Assembly: GCA_903842345.1 (NCBI GenBank)
Contig: CAIMLR010000036.1
Span: forward strand, 1-64,000
Origin: an uncultured Myxococcales bacterium
GTDB taxonomy: Bacteria; Myxococcota_A; UBA9042
Reading direction: 5' to 3'
Length of the DNA: 64,000 bases
A program made the translations under genes and the position numbers. Below are positions 1-10,882 of this stretch, one piece after another. A model generated the notes under the pieces. That model was not told the origin of the DNA. It made no database searches and worked only from the letters and a program-made list of their open reading frames with translations. The stretch's first letter is position 1, and every line of letters starts with the position of its first letter.

Positions 1-50
1 CGCACCTCCGCCTTCCCCACCAACAGGTGCCCGAGCCAAGGAAAGGGGAG

Positions 51-91
51 TCCGAGGGGAAGACCTGCCGCAGGCTGGTTTTCCCCTCGGA
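51..91 (-). terminator. Strong hairpin downstream of the kor-nuo-fdx gene train
   Basis: A 15-bp stem is formed by TCCGAGGGGAAGACC (51-65) and GGTTTTCCCCTCGGA (77-91), with one G-T wobble. The 11-nt loop can add a GCC/GGC mini-stem. It lies about 150 bp beyond the stop of the last gene of the leftward operon. No clear T-run follows on the minus strand, so it may be a transcript-end stabiliser or a terminator of another kind. Two shorter hairpins, GCGCC-GCA-GGCGC at 147-159 and 212-224, lie between it and the gene. Nothing else was recognised in 1-239. Confidence 0.4.
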
Positions 92-239
92 TCGCGAAAG
101 AAAAACCAGCTCTATCCGTCAAAACAAGCGCGCGTATCCCAAGCCCGCGCCGCAGGCGCATCGCCGGCGCCACCCCATCGCACCCTCGCACGGGTCTGTG
201 CCCCAGGGCTCGCGCCGCAGGCGCACGCCAGACAATCCA

Positions 240-431
240 CTACGCGTCGAGCACGCACGCGTCCACCGGACAAACATCCGCACACTGCGGCTTCTCGTGA
301 AACCCCACGCACTCGGTGCACTTCACCGCATCAATGACGTAGTAGTCCGCGCCTTCCGTAATCGCGTGATTCGGGCACTCGGGTTCGCATGCGCCACAGC
401 TGTTGCAGTCATCCGTGATCTTGAAAGCCAT
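240..431 (-). CDS. 2x[4Fe-4S] ferredoxin (YfhL-like/Alvin type)
   Basis: A 63-residue soluble electron carrier. Cys9, 12, 15 and 19 form a normal C-x2-C-x2-C-x3-C set. Cys38, 41, 50 and 54 form the widened C-x2-C-x8-C-x3-C set typical of YfhL/Allochromatium-type ferredoxins, which have low-potential clusters. Cys59 is an extra cysteine. The ATG is preceded by GGAGG. It starts 30 bp after nuoN and is the last gene of the leftward train that begins with korA, so it is probably co-transcribed. Inference: it is the mobile carrier between 2-oxoacid oxidoreductases and a complex I that lacks its NADH module. The ferredoxin identity is near certain; the specific partner role is not proven. Confidence 0.93.
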   Translation of the reverse strand: MAFKITDDCNSCGACEPECPNHAITEGADYYVIDAVKCTECVGFHEKPQCADVCPVDACVLDA

Positions 432-461
432 TAGGTCCTCCGTGAAAAGTTGCCCCGGCGG

Positions 462-1892
462 TCATTGCCCCAGGGATTGCAGCCAAGCGGCGGCGCTTGC
501 CCGCACCGACTCGTAGACCGTTGGCACCACGCCCAGCAGCATCGATGCTGCCGTCGTCACTGCCAGTCCCGCACTCAGCATCCAACCGGGCTTGAGCGGA
601 ACTGCGCCCTCGGCTGGCGCTTCGATGTACATCTGGCGGACGAGCCGCAAGTAGTAGTACAGCGACACCGTAGAATTGACCGCGGCCACGCCGACCAGCC
701 AGTGGTAGCCAGCCTGCGCCGCGACGGAAAAGAGCAGGAACTTGCCGACAAATCCGGCCAACGGCGGAATGCCGCCCAGGCCGAAGAGCCCGAACATCAG
801 CGCCAGCGCGAGCAGCGGATTGAGCTGCGACAGGCCGCGGTAGTCCGTGAGTTCCGTGCTTCCCGTCTGCTGATTGTGCAAGATGATGACGGCAAAGACA
901 GACAGGTTGGTCACGGCGTAGACCAGCAGGTAGAAGACCATCGCCGCCGCGCCAACGCTGCCGCCGGCGAGGAAGCCGAGCAGCAGGTAGCCCGCCTGGG
1001 AAATCGCCGAAAACGCCATGAAGCGCAAGATGTTGCGCTGCACGATGGCGACGAGATTGCCGATGGTCATCGTCACCGTGGCCAGGACCGCAATCGCAAA
1101 GCTGACGTCGTGCAGGAACGGGCGGAACACGCGGAAGAGCACGAGCATCAGGACGCTCAGGCCCGCAGCCTTGGAGGCCACCGACAGCCACGCAGTCACC
1201 GGGGGCGGCGCGCCTTGGTACACCTCCGGCGCCCACATGTGGAACGGCACGAGCGTCAGCTTGAACCCGACGCCGGCGACGATGAGCGCAGCGGCGTAGA
1301 GCGTCGTGCGATCCGCGTGCAGGAGCGCGGGCATCGCGTCCAGGCGCATGGTGCCGGTCACGCCGTACAGCACGCCAAAACCGTAGAGCATCAGCGCGGA
1401 CGCCAGCGCGCCAATCACCATGTACTTCAGACCCGCTTCACCGCCCAGCGCGTCGCGCCGCCACGCCGCGAGCAGGAACAGCGGAATCGTCGCCAGCTCG
1501 AGCGCCACGTAGAGCGTAATGAGGTCGCGCGTCGACGCCAGCAGCAGCATGCCGGTGAGGTTGAAGAGCAGGATCGTCAGGAATTCGCCCGGGCTGTGCA
1601 GCTTGCGCGGTTCCGGCGCGGCGCTCTCCAGCAGGCCGGAGGTCAGCATCACGGTCACAAACGCCGCGATGAGGAACGTCAGCTTGAACCACCAGGCCAG
1701 CGGATCCATGGCAAAGCGACCGCCCAGCAGCACGCCGTGGTCAGGTGTCAGCCACAGCGCACCCAGCGCGGCCGCGATGCCCGCGAGCGCCAGCGGCACC
1801 AACAGGTCGCGCTGCTTCTCGGTCAGGAAAAGGTCGAGCACGAGCAGGATGAAGCCCGTCGCGACGATGATAAGTTCTGGCAGCATCAGCAT
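462..1892 (-). CDS. nuoN: NADH-quinone oxidoreductase-like complex I subunit N
   Basis: A 476-residue polytopic membrane protein of the antiporter-like (Mrp-type) family, one of the three proton-pumping modules in the complex I membrane arm. About 14 hydrophobic segments are readable, and the family-typical stretch SAISQAGYLLLGF is present near the middle. Length matches normal NuoN (about 480). The ATG lies 12 bp after the nuoM stop; the SD is weak, suggesting translational coupling. It sits last among the nuo genes, as usual, and is followed by the small ferredoxin gene. Subunit assignment rests on both sequence and order L-M-N. Confidence 0.96.
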   Translation of the reverse strand: MLMLPELIIVATGFILLVLDLFLTEKQRDLLVPLALAGIAAALGALWLTPDHGVLLGGRFAMDPLAWWFKLTFLIAAFVTVMLTSGLLESAAPEPRKLHSPGEFLTILLFNLTGMLLLASTRDLITLYVALELATIPLFLLAAWRRDALGGEAGLKYMVIGALASALMLYGFGVLYGVTGTMRLDAMPALLHADRTTLYAAALIVAGVGFKLTLVPFHMWAPEVYQGAPPPVTAWLSVASKAAGLSVLMLVLFRVFRPFLHDVSFAIAVLATVTMTIGNLVAIVQRNILRFMAFSAISQAGYLLLGFLAGGSVGAAAMVFYLLVYAVTNLSVFAVIILHNQQTGSTELTDYRGLSQLNPLLALALMFGLFGLGGIPPLAGFVGKFLLFSVAAQAGYHWLVGVAAVNSTVSLYYYLRLVRQMYIEAPAEGAVPLKPGWMLSAGLAVTTAASMLLGVVPTVYESVRASAAAWLQSLGQ

Positions 1893-1904
1893 GGCGCGCT
1901 GTCC

Positions 1905-3455
1905 TTAGGGATGACCGGCGACCGCAAGGGCCCCGGTCGCGTGCAGACGGTTCACAAACGGCAGGAGCGAGCTCTCAATGAGGTCGATCAGCAGCCCTGG
2001 CACGAGGCCAACGATGGCGAGCGTCAGCACGAGAATTCCCGTGGCGAGACGTTCGGTCAGCTTGGCGTCGGTCAGTTCGAGGAAATGCGGGTTGGTAATC
2101 GGCCCCTGGAAGACCTTGGCGAGGCCGCGCAGCACGTACACGGCCGTTACTACAATCGAGAGCGTCGCGAGCACCGTGAGCGTGCGGGTCAGCATCGGGT
2201 CGGACCACTCGTTGCCAAAGAAGCCGCCGAGGAAGACGTGCGATTCCGCGATGAAGCCGGCGAAGCCCGGCAGGCCCAGCGACGCCATGCCGGCGATGTA
2301 GAAGCAGACCGCGAGCCACGGCATGACTTTGGCCAGGCCGCCCATGTCCGGGATGATGCGCGTGTGGGTCCGGCCGTAGACCATGCCGATGAGCGCGAAG
2401 AAGAGGCCGGTCATGACGCCGTGGCTGAACATCTGGAGGACGGCGCCTTTGAGGCCCATCAAGTTGAGGCTCGCGACGCCGAACAGCACGAAGCCGCAGT
2501 GGCTGACCGACGAGTAGGCGGTGAAATACTTGAGATCGGTCTGCTTGATGGCGCCGAACGCGCCGTAGAGGATGTTGATTGTCGTGAGGGCCATGAAGAA
2601 CACGCCCCAATACTGCGCGCCCTCCGGCAGCAGGTAGACGCCGATGCGGAGCGCGCCGTAGCCGCCGAGCTTCATCAACACGCCGGCGTGCAGCATGGAA
2701 ACCGCTGTGGGCGCGGACGCGTGGCCATCGGGCGACCACGTGTGGAACGGGTACAGCGCGCCCAGCACGCCAAAACCGATGAAGATGAGCGGGAAAACCC
2801 AGCGCTGCATTTCCACCGGATAGTGGTGCTGCGCGAGCTGCGTGAGGTCAAACGTCGTGCCGCCCGCGTAGTGGTAGAGCGCGAGCATGCCGACGAGGAT
2901 GAACGCGGAGCCGACCATCAGCATGAGCGTCAGCTTCATCGCCGAGTATTCTTTGGGACCCGTGCCCCAGACGCCGATGAGGAGGTACATCGGCAACACG
3001 GCGACTTCGTAGAACATGAAGAACAGGAAGAGGTCAAAACTCAGGAACACGCCGAAGACGCCGGTGACGAGGACGAGCAGGAGCGCGAAGAATTCCTTGG
3101 TGCGATTGACGACGTTCCAGCTGGCCAGCACACCGGTGAAGATGATGATGGACGTGAGGATGACCATGGACATGGTGATTCCGTCGATGCCGACCAGGTA
3201 GTCGACGCCGAGGCTCTTGAACCATGGCACGCGCTCGACGAAGTAGAGCTTGGTCAACGTCGCGGTCTTGGCCATGCTGATGTCCGCGGACGCCAGTTGC
3301 CAGAATTGCAGGGTCGTGAACGCCGTGAGCACCAGATGCGCGCCCGTGCCAACAAGCGCGACCCAGCGGATCAGGTCAGAACGCCGCGACGGCACAGCGA
3401 GCACGCCGAGCGCGGTCAGGAACGGCAACAGAATTAGCCAACTTGCCAGGCCCAT
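1905..3455 (-). CDS. nuoM: Complex I subunit M
   Basis: A 516-residue antiporter-like proton-pumping subunit of the complex I membrane arm with about 14 TM segments. Family features include the VGIDGITMSMVILTS stretch near residue 90, the charged loop GTGPKEYSAMKL with the conserved Lys, and FHTWSPDGHASAPTA in TM7-8. Length is normal for NuoM. The ATG is preceded by GGGGGA and lies 3 bp after the nuoL stop, so the genes are co-transcribed and probably co-translated. Nothing unusual was seen in the conserved charged residues. Confidence 0.97.
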   Translation of the reverse strand: MGLASWLILLPFLTALGVLAVPSRRSDLIRWVALVGTGAHLVLTAFTTLQFWQLASADISMAKTATLTKLYFVERVPWFKSLGVDYLVGIDGITMSMVILTSIIIFTGVLASWNVVNRTKEFFALLLVLVTGVFGVFLSFDLFLFFMFYEVAVLPMYLLIGVWGTGPKEYSAMKLTLMLMVGSAFILVGMLALYHYAGGTTFDLTQLAQHHYPVEMQRWVFPLIFIGFGVLGALYPFHTWSPDGHASAPTAVSMLHAGVLMKLGGYGALRIGVYLLPEGAQYWGVFFMALTTINILYGAFGAIKQTDLKYFTAYSSVSHCGFVLFGVASLNLMGLKGAVLQMFSHGVMTGLFFALIGMVYGRTHTRIIPDMGGLAKVMPWLAVCFYIAGMASLGLPGFAGFIAESHVFLGGFFGNEWSDPMLTRTLTVLATLSIVVTAVYVLRGLAKVFQGPITNPHFLELTDAKLTERLATGILVLTLAIVGLVPGLLIDLIESSLLPFVNRLHATGALAVAGHP

Positions 3456-3458
3456 GAG

Positions 3459-5444
<1,986 letters not shown>

Positions 5445-5448
5445 GGGA

Positions 5449-5799
5449 TCAGTCCTTCAGTGCGTCAAGGCGTGTGACGTCGACGGTCCGGCGTTCTGCG
5501 TACATCGCCACGAAGATCGCCATTCCGACGACCACTTCCGCAGCGGCGACGGCGATGACGAAGATGGTCATGACGGCGCCATCGAGCCGCTCCGCGCCCC
5601 CCTGCGCAGTCGGCGCCAGGTAGCGATTGAACAGCACGAAGTTGACGGCCGCGGCGTTCAGGCACAGCTCCAGCGACATCAGGACGCCGACGGCGTTGCG
5701 ACGCGTGAGCATCCCGTAGAGGCCAATCGCGAACAGCGCCGAGGTCAGGACCAGCCAGTGCGTCAGCGTCGGCGCGTGGGCGGTGAGGAAATCAGCCAT
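5449..5799 (-). CDS. nuoK: Complex I subunit K
   Basis: A 116-residue, three-TM subunit of the complex I membrane arm (Mrp MnhC-like). Two family glutamates in the TM2-TM3 region are visible, in SLELCLNAAAVNFV and in AAAEVVVGMAIFVAMY; they belong to the central charged axis used in proton pumping. Slightly longer than the common 100-105 residues, the excess being at the N-terminus (DFLTAHAPTLTHW) and a loop. The ATG overlaps the nuoJ tail by 8 bp, indicating translational coupling. Confidence 0.96.
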   Translation of the reverse strand: MADFLTAHAPTLTHWLVLTSALFAIGLYGMLTRRNAVGVLMSLELCLNAAAVNFVLFNRYLAPTAQGGAERLDGAVMTIFVIAVAAAEVVVGMAIFVAMYAERRTVDVTRLDALKD

Positions 5800-6340
5800 G
5801 GAACGCCTCCGGCTTGGCGGCTACGGCCGGCTTGCGGGCAATCACGATGCCGCCAATCATCGCCGCCAGCAGCAGCAGCGACACGACTTCAAACGGCAGC
5901 GCGTAGCCATTCTCGCCGGTGTCCAGAAGCGCCCGGCCAATCGCCGCGACGTCGTTCTTGGGCAGCGGGCTCAGCGTCCGGCCAACAAAGGCGTCAGCGG
6001 TCATCATGTTGTAGGACAGCAGAAAGAACCCTGTCGCCACAGCGCCGCCGACGATTTGCCGTGCGCGGGTCGGATGGTCTTCCAGCAATTCCGTCGTGCG
6101 CGTCAGCATCACCGCAAAAACCAGCAGCACCACGATGCCGCCGACGTAGACGAGGACTTGCACGCCGGCGAGGAACGGCGAGTCCAGCAACAGGTACAGC
6201 CCCGCGCTCGCCGCGAGCACGCCCATGAGGGACACCGCCGCGCGCAGGATCCGCCGCCCCGTGACGACCGACCACGCCAGCGTCAGCGAAATCGCCGCCA
6301 GCAGGTAGAAGACCAACGTTGGGATCGCGCTAGCCAACAT
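5792..6340 (-). CDS. nuoJ: Complex I subunit J
   Basis: A 182-residue subunit with five predicted TM helices. The TM3 motif GVQVLVYVGGIVVLLVFAVML, with its conserved Tyr/Gly kink, is the NuoJ signature. I placed the start at the ATG giving MLASAIPTL because an upstream in-frame extension only reads through the nuoI tail in another frame and is Arg-rich. With this start the gene overlaps nuoI by 11 bp and nuoK by 8 bp, typical for this operon. C-terminal part ends near a short charged tail. Confidence 0.95.
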   Translation of the reverse strand: MLASAIPTLVFYLLAAISLTLAWSVVTGRRILRAAVSLMGVLAASAGLYLLLDSPFLAGVQVLVYVGGIVVLLVFAVMLTRTTELLEDHPTRARQIVGGAVATGFFLLSYNMMTADAFVGRTLSPLPKNDVAAIGRALLDTGENGYALPFEVVSLLLLAAMIGGIVIARKPAVAAKPEAFHG

Positions 6341-7136
6341 CTTCGGCCTCCGGGGGCGGCTCAGGTTGTGCTGCTGCCGCCGCTGCTGCCGCTGCCGCCT
6401 TGGCCGCAACACGCGACGCTTTGGCCGCCTCGCGCGCGGCGCGTTCAGCGATCTTCGTGGCTTTCTGCTTCTCAATCAGCGCGGCGATGATGGCCGCACC
6501 GGAGTACGGATCGCGCGCTTCCATCGCGGCCTTGCGCGCTTCCGGGTCTTCCATCTTTTCCAGCACGGACGCGACGGGGCCCGCGTACTGGTTCAGCGTG
6601 TAGGAAAGCAGGCGGCGGTCGTACACGGACGACTCGAACGTGCCGTCAAAGCGCAGGACGTTGAACGGGCACACGATGACGCAGGTGTTGCAGAACGTGC
6701 AGCTGTCCAGCCGCCAGACGAAGGAATCGAGTTCCTTCTTGCTCACGGCCGGCTTCTCGCGGCCCGTGATGATGATGGAGACGTTGGGGCAGGCTTCCTC
6801 GCAGATGCGGCACAGCGTGCACTTGTGGTAGCCGTTTTCGTCGTGATTGAACGCCAACTGCGCGCGGAAGCGGTCGGGCAGCTTGAGCGTCTCGCGGTTC
6901 TCCGGGTACTGCTGCGTGACGACGGTCGACGGCCGCATGAGGTAGCCGCCGGTGATTTTCATGCCGCCAAAGAGCGAGCGGATGGCGCGGAACACGCCGC
7001 CCACGGCGCCGGTCTTGTCGATCCAGGGGACTGCGCCGAGGATGGCGCCGCCAACGCCGACGTGCTTCTCCGGCGGCGGCAAAACCTCCGGGGTCGCAAC
7101 GGATTCGGCTGGGGGTAGAACAGAGTCGGCTGGCAT
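6330..7136 (-). CDS. nuoI: Complex I 2x[4Fe-4S] subunit I, with unusual N- and C-terminal extensions
   Basis: A 268-residue peripheral-arm subunit that carries clusters N6a and N6b towards NuoB. Two C-x2-C-x2-C-x3-C motifs are present: Cys106/109/112/116 and Cys146/149/152/156. The core is flanked by a Pro-rich N-terminal extension of about 35 residues and, after the clusters, about 110 residues ending in an Ala/Glu/Arg-rich helix and a poly-Ala, Pro/Glu tail (about 215-268). Typical NuoI is 160-180 residues. The start is the ATG of MPADSV with AGGGTGG upstream; a TTG 18 bp earlier would overlap nuoH. Seven bp separate it from nuoH. The extensions might form the docking face for ferredoxin in a complex without NuoEFG, but that is inference. 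Confidence 0.93.
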   Translation of the reverse strand: MPADSVLPPAESVATPEVLPPPEKHVGVGGAILGAVPWIDKTGAVGGVFRAIRSLFGGMKITGGYLMRPSTVVTQQYPENRETLKLPDRFRAQLAFNHDENGYHKCTLCRICEEACPNVSIIITGREKPAVSKKELDSFVWRLDSCTFCNTCVIVCPFNVLRFDGTFESSVYDRRLLSYTLNQYAGPVASVLEKMEDPEARKAAMEARDPYSGAAIIAALIEKQKATKIAERAAREAAKASRVAAKAAAAAAAAAAQPEPPPEAEDVG

Positions 7137-7143
7137 GACCACC

Positions 7144-8223
7144 CTATCGCGCAAAGAAGTAGCAGCCCGTCACGACGCACGCCGCCGAGACGAAGAGATT
7201 GACGAAGCCGATCGGCAACAGAATTTTCCACTCGAGGCGCATCAGCTGATCGACGCGCAACCGGGGAAACGTCCAGCGAAACCACATGATGAGGAAGATC
7301 ATCCCTGTGGTCTTGAACGTAAACCAGAGGCCGGGCGGGATGATGTCCATGACGCCGTTGAAGACGGTGAAATGGCCGATGTGCAAGGGCATCCAGCCGC
7401 CGAGGAAGAGCGTGGACGTCATCGCCGCGAGGACGAACATGTTGAGGAATTCAGACAGGAAGAAGAACGAGAAGCGGAGGCCCGAGTATTCCGTGTGGAA
7501 ACCGGCGGTCAATTCGCTCTCGCCTTCCGCGAGGTCAAACGGCGTGCGGTTGATTTCCGCCGTGCCCGCGATGAGGAAGATGGCAAATGCGACGATGCCG
7601 CAGCCGTGCGCGCGCCAGATCCACCAGCCAGCCTCCTGAGATTGCACGATGCCGGAAAGCTGCAGCGTGCCGGAGAACAGCACGACGACGAGCAGCGCCA
7701 GCGTCGCGGACACCTCGTACGAGATGATTTGCGCGCCAGCCCGCATCGCGCCGAGGAGCGACCACTTGTTGTTGGAGCTCCAGCCACCGAGCAGGATGCC
7801 CAGCACGCCGAGACCGCTCACCGCCGTCACGTAGAGCACGCCGATGTTCATGTCCGCGACTTGCAGCGACGGGCTCATCGGCAGCGCAATCATCACCAGC
7901 AGCATGCCGGCAAAGCTGAGCACCGGCGCGAGGATGTGCAGCAGCGCATCGGCGTCGCGCGGAACGATGTCTTCTTTGAGCAGCAGCTTCAACGCGTCGG
8001 CGATGGTCTGCAGCACGCCGTGCCAACCCACGCGCATCGGCCCGAGGCGGCACTGGAAATGCGCGGCGATCTTGCGCTCTGCGTAAATCAGCACCAGCCC
8101 GGTCACGGTCATGAACGCCGTCACCGCGAGGATCGTCAACAGCACGTAGAGGGCAGCCGTCCACGGACTGCCCGGCAGCAGGTCGCCTGTGCGCTCAGCG
8201 ATGGTTTTGACGGGCCAGGACAT
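7144..8223 (-). CDS. nuoH: Complex I subunit H
   Basis: A 359-residue membrane subunit with about eight TM helices that forms the quinone-binding chamber with NuoB and NuoD. Conserved blocks: YAERKIAAHFQCRLGPMRVG in the first cytoplasmic loop, AEINRTPFDLAEGESEL (acidic Q-site loop) and the HTEYSG stretch that follows. Length is within the usual 325-360. It starts 9 bp after nuoD and is followed after 7 bp by nuoI; nuoG, which in full-size operons lies between D and H, is absent here. Confidence 0.97.
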   Translation of the reverse strand: MSWPVKTIAERTGDLLPGSPWTAALYVLLTILAVTAFMTVTGLVLIYAERKIAAHFQCRLGPMRVGWHGVLQTIADALKLLLKEDIVPRDADALLHILAPVLSFAGMLLVMIALPMSPSLQVADMNIGVLYVTAVSGLGVLGILLGGWSSNNKWSLLGAMRAGAQIISYEVSATLALLVVVLFSGTLQLSGIVQSQEAGWWIWRAHGCGIVAFAIFLIAGTAEINRTPFDLAEGESELTAGFHTEYSGLRFSFFFLSEFLNMFVLAAMTSTLFLGGWMPLHIGHFTVFNGVMDIIPPGLWFTFKTTGMIFLIMWFRWTFPRLRVDQLMRLEWKILLPIGFVNLFVSAACVVTGCYFFAR

Positions 8224-8232
8224 GGGCTTTCC

Positions 8233-9389
<1,157 letters not shown>

Positions 9390-9393
<4 letters not shown>

Positions 9394-9854
9394 TCGGGCC
9401 GCTCCAGCATGAAATCGTCCTCGTAGTCTTTGCGCAGCGGAAAGCCGACCCAGTCGTCTTCCAGAAACAGCCGCCGCAAATCGGGGTGGTCGTCGTAAAG
9501 AATGCCAAACATGTCGTACGCTTCCCGTTCCAGCCATTCGGCGATCGGGTAGACCTTGCACAAGGTCGGCACCAGCGGCGCGTCGCGGTCCACGGAGACG
9601 GACAGCGTCAGATGGTGGCCGAGCGGCACCGACGTCAGCAGATACAGCAGCTCCAGCCGATCCTCGTCGAGCCAATCCACGGCCGTGTGCGTCTCCAGCA
9701 GGTCAAAGCGCAGCGCCGGGTCGTCGCGCAACCGCGTCGCGAGGGCCACGAGCGCGTGCGCGGGGACGATGAGCGTGGGCCGATCGGACTGCGCGCGGAC
9801 GGTCGCGTCGGGTTGCAGCGCCTGAACGGCTGCGATGAGGTTCGGCGCGTCCAT
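9390..9854 (-). CDS. nuoC: Complex I 30-kDa-type subunit C
   Basis: A 154-residue peripheral-arm subunit that packs against NuoD and NuoB/I. Recognised by the signature WLEREAYDMFGILYDDHPDLRRLF followed by DWVGFPLRKDY (the complex I 30-kDa signature). Somewhat shorter than many NuoC proteins (160-200) because the C-terminus stops soon after the signature. The ATG follows the nuoB stop by 3 bp. No evidence of frameshift. Confidence 0.95.
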
Positions 9855-9857
9855 GGC

Positions 9858-10532
9858 TTAGAAGTCCTTCAATTCAGCGGAGTAATGGGCGCCTTCCGCG
9901 GCCGCGTCCGTCATGTTGACGTTGGCGTCGTGGGAAAGCAGGTCCTGCATCTCCTTGCGAATATCATCCAGCGTCATGCCTTCTGGCAGCGCCGCCAGCA
10001 CCGGCCGCCGCCGTTCCCCCGGATGGCGAATGCTCTCACCCTCGCGGATCATCTTCTGCAGCGTCAGCAGCCCGTAGAAGAACGCCTCCGGCCGCGGCGG
10101 ACAGCCTGGCACGTAGACGTCCACCGGGATGATTTCATCGGCGCCGCGAATCGTTGTGTACGAGTGGTACATGAACGGCCCGCCGCAGATCGCGCAGGAA
10201 CCGGTCGCCATCACGTAGCGCGGCTCGGCCATCTGCTCGTACAGCGTGCGCAACCGCGGCGCCATGCGCTTGACGATGGTGCCCGCGATGACCAGCAAGT
10301 CCGCCTGCCGCGGCGAGGGCCGCGCGACTTCCGCGCCGAAACGCGCCATGTCGTGCCGCGCCGCGCCGGTGGCCATCATCATCTCGATGGCGCAGCAGCT
10401 CGTGCCAAACGTCAACGGCCACAGGCTGTTGGAGCGGCTCCAGTTGATCAGCTGGTCAACGGCGGTCACGAGCACGGAGCCGCCCGGAAGCGGTTCGAGC
10501 ACGCCTGGCAAATTGTCGGTGATTACACCCAT
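9858..10532 (-). CDS. nuoB: Complex I 20-kDa-type subunit B
   Basis: A 224-residue subunit holding the terminal cluster N2 next to the quinone site. The tandem cysteines Cys46-Cys47 (TSCCAIEMM), Cys113 and Cys144 (PGCPPRPE) match the N2 ligands. The usual GSCANxGG here reads GSCAICGG, giving an extra Cys116 beside the third ligand. The C-terminal 55 residues extend beyond the conserved core. The start ATG (MGVITDN) overlaps the nuoA end by 10 bp. Assignment secure. Confidence 0.96.
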   Translation of the reverse strand: MGVITDNLPGVLEPLPGGSVLVTAVDQLINWSRSNSLWPLTFGTSCCAIEMMMATGAARHDMARFGAEVARPSPRQADLLVIAGTIVKRMAPRLRTLYEQMAEPRYVMATGSCAICGGPFMYHSYTTIRGADEIIPVDVYVPGCPPRPEAFFYGLLTLQKMIREGESIRHPGERRRPVLAALPEGMTLDDIRKEMQDLLSHDANVNMTDAAAEGAHYSAELKDF

Positions 10533-10873
10533 TCGAGCGCTCCTTTGCGCCACGCGTACAAGAGCCCGACCATCAGCATGGCACCGAAAACACCCGCCTC
10601 GATGAGCCCCGTCGTCCCAAACTCGCGCAGCACTACGGCCCACGGGTACAGGAAGGCCGCCTCGACGTCAAATACCAGGAACATCAAACCGAAGAGGTAG
10701 AAGCCGACGTTGAACTGGATCCAGGACGTGCCGATGGTCTTTTCACCGCATTCATACGTGTCATTCTTGGCGCCACCGGGATGATGCGGGGCGACGAGGC
10801 GCGAAATGCCAAGCCCACCCAGCACCATGACGGCGGAGAAACCGAGAAAAATGAGCACGTAGAAGAAGTCCAT
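10523..10873 (-). CDS. nuoA: Complex I subunit A
   Basis: A 116-residue, three-TM subunit at the junction of membrane and peripheral arms. The long TM1-TM2 loop carries the conserved Y-E-C-G-E segment (TYECGEK) and the FNVGFYLFGLMFLVFDVEAAFLYPW block that defines NuoA. Starts 9 bp after korB, which links the 2-oxoacid oxidoreductase genes directly to the complex I genes in one transcription unit. Length normal. Confidence 0.96.
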   Translation of the reverse strand: MDFFYVLIFLGFSAVMVLGGLGISRLVAPHHPGGAKNDTYECGEKTIGTSWIQFNVGFYLFGLMFLVFDVEAAFLYPWAVVLREFGTTGLIEAGVFGAMLMVGLLYAWRKGALEWV

Positions 10874-10882
10874 GGCGTCCTC

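Noticed and set aside
450-3437. 995-codon open frame on the plus strand opposite nuoM/nuoN
   Set aside because: Antisense shadow of GC-rich coding sequence; product is Arg/Gln/His-rich with no domain, while the minus strand encodes clear complex I subunits.
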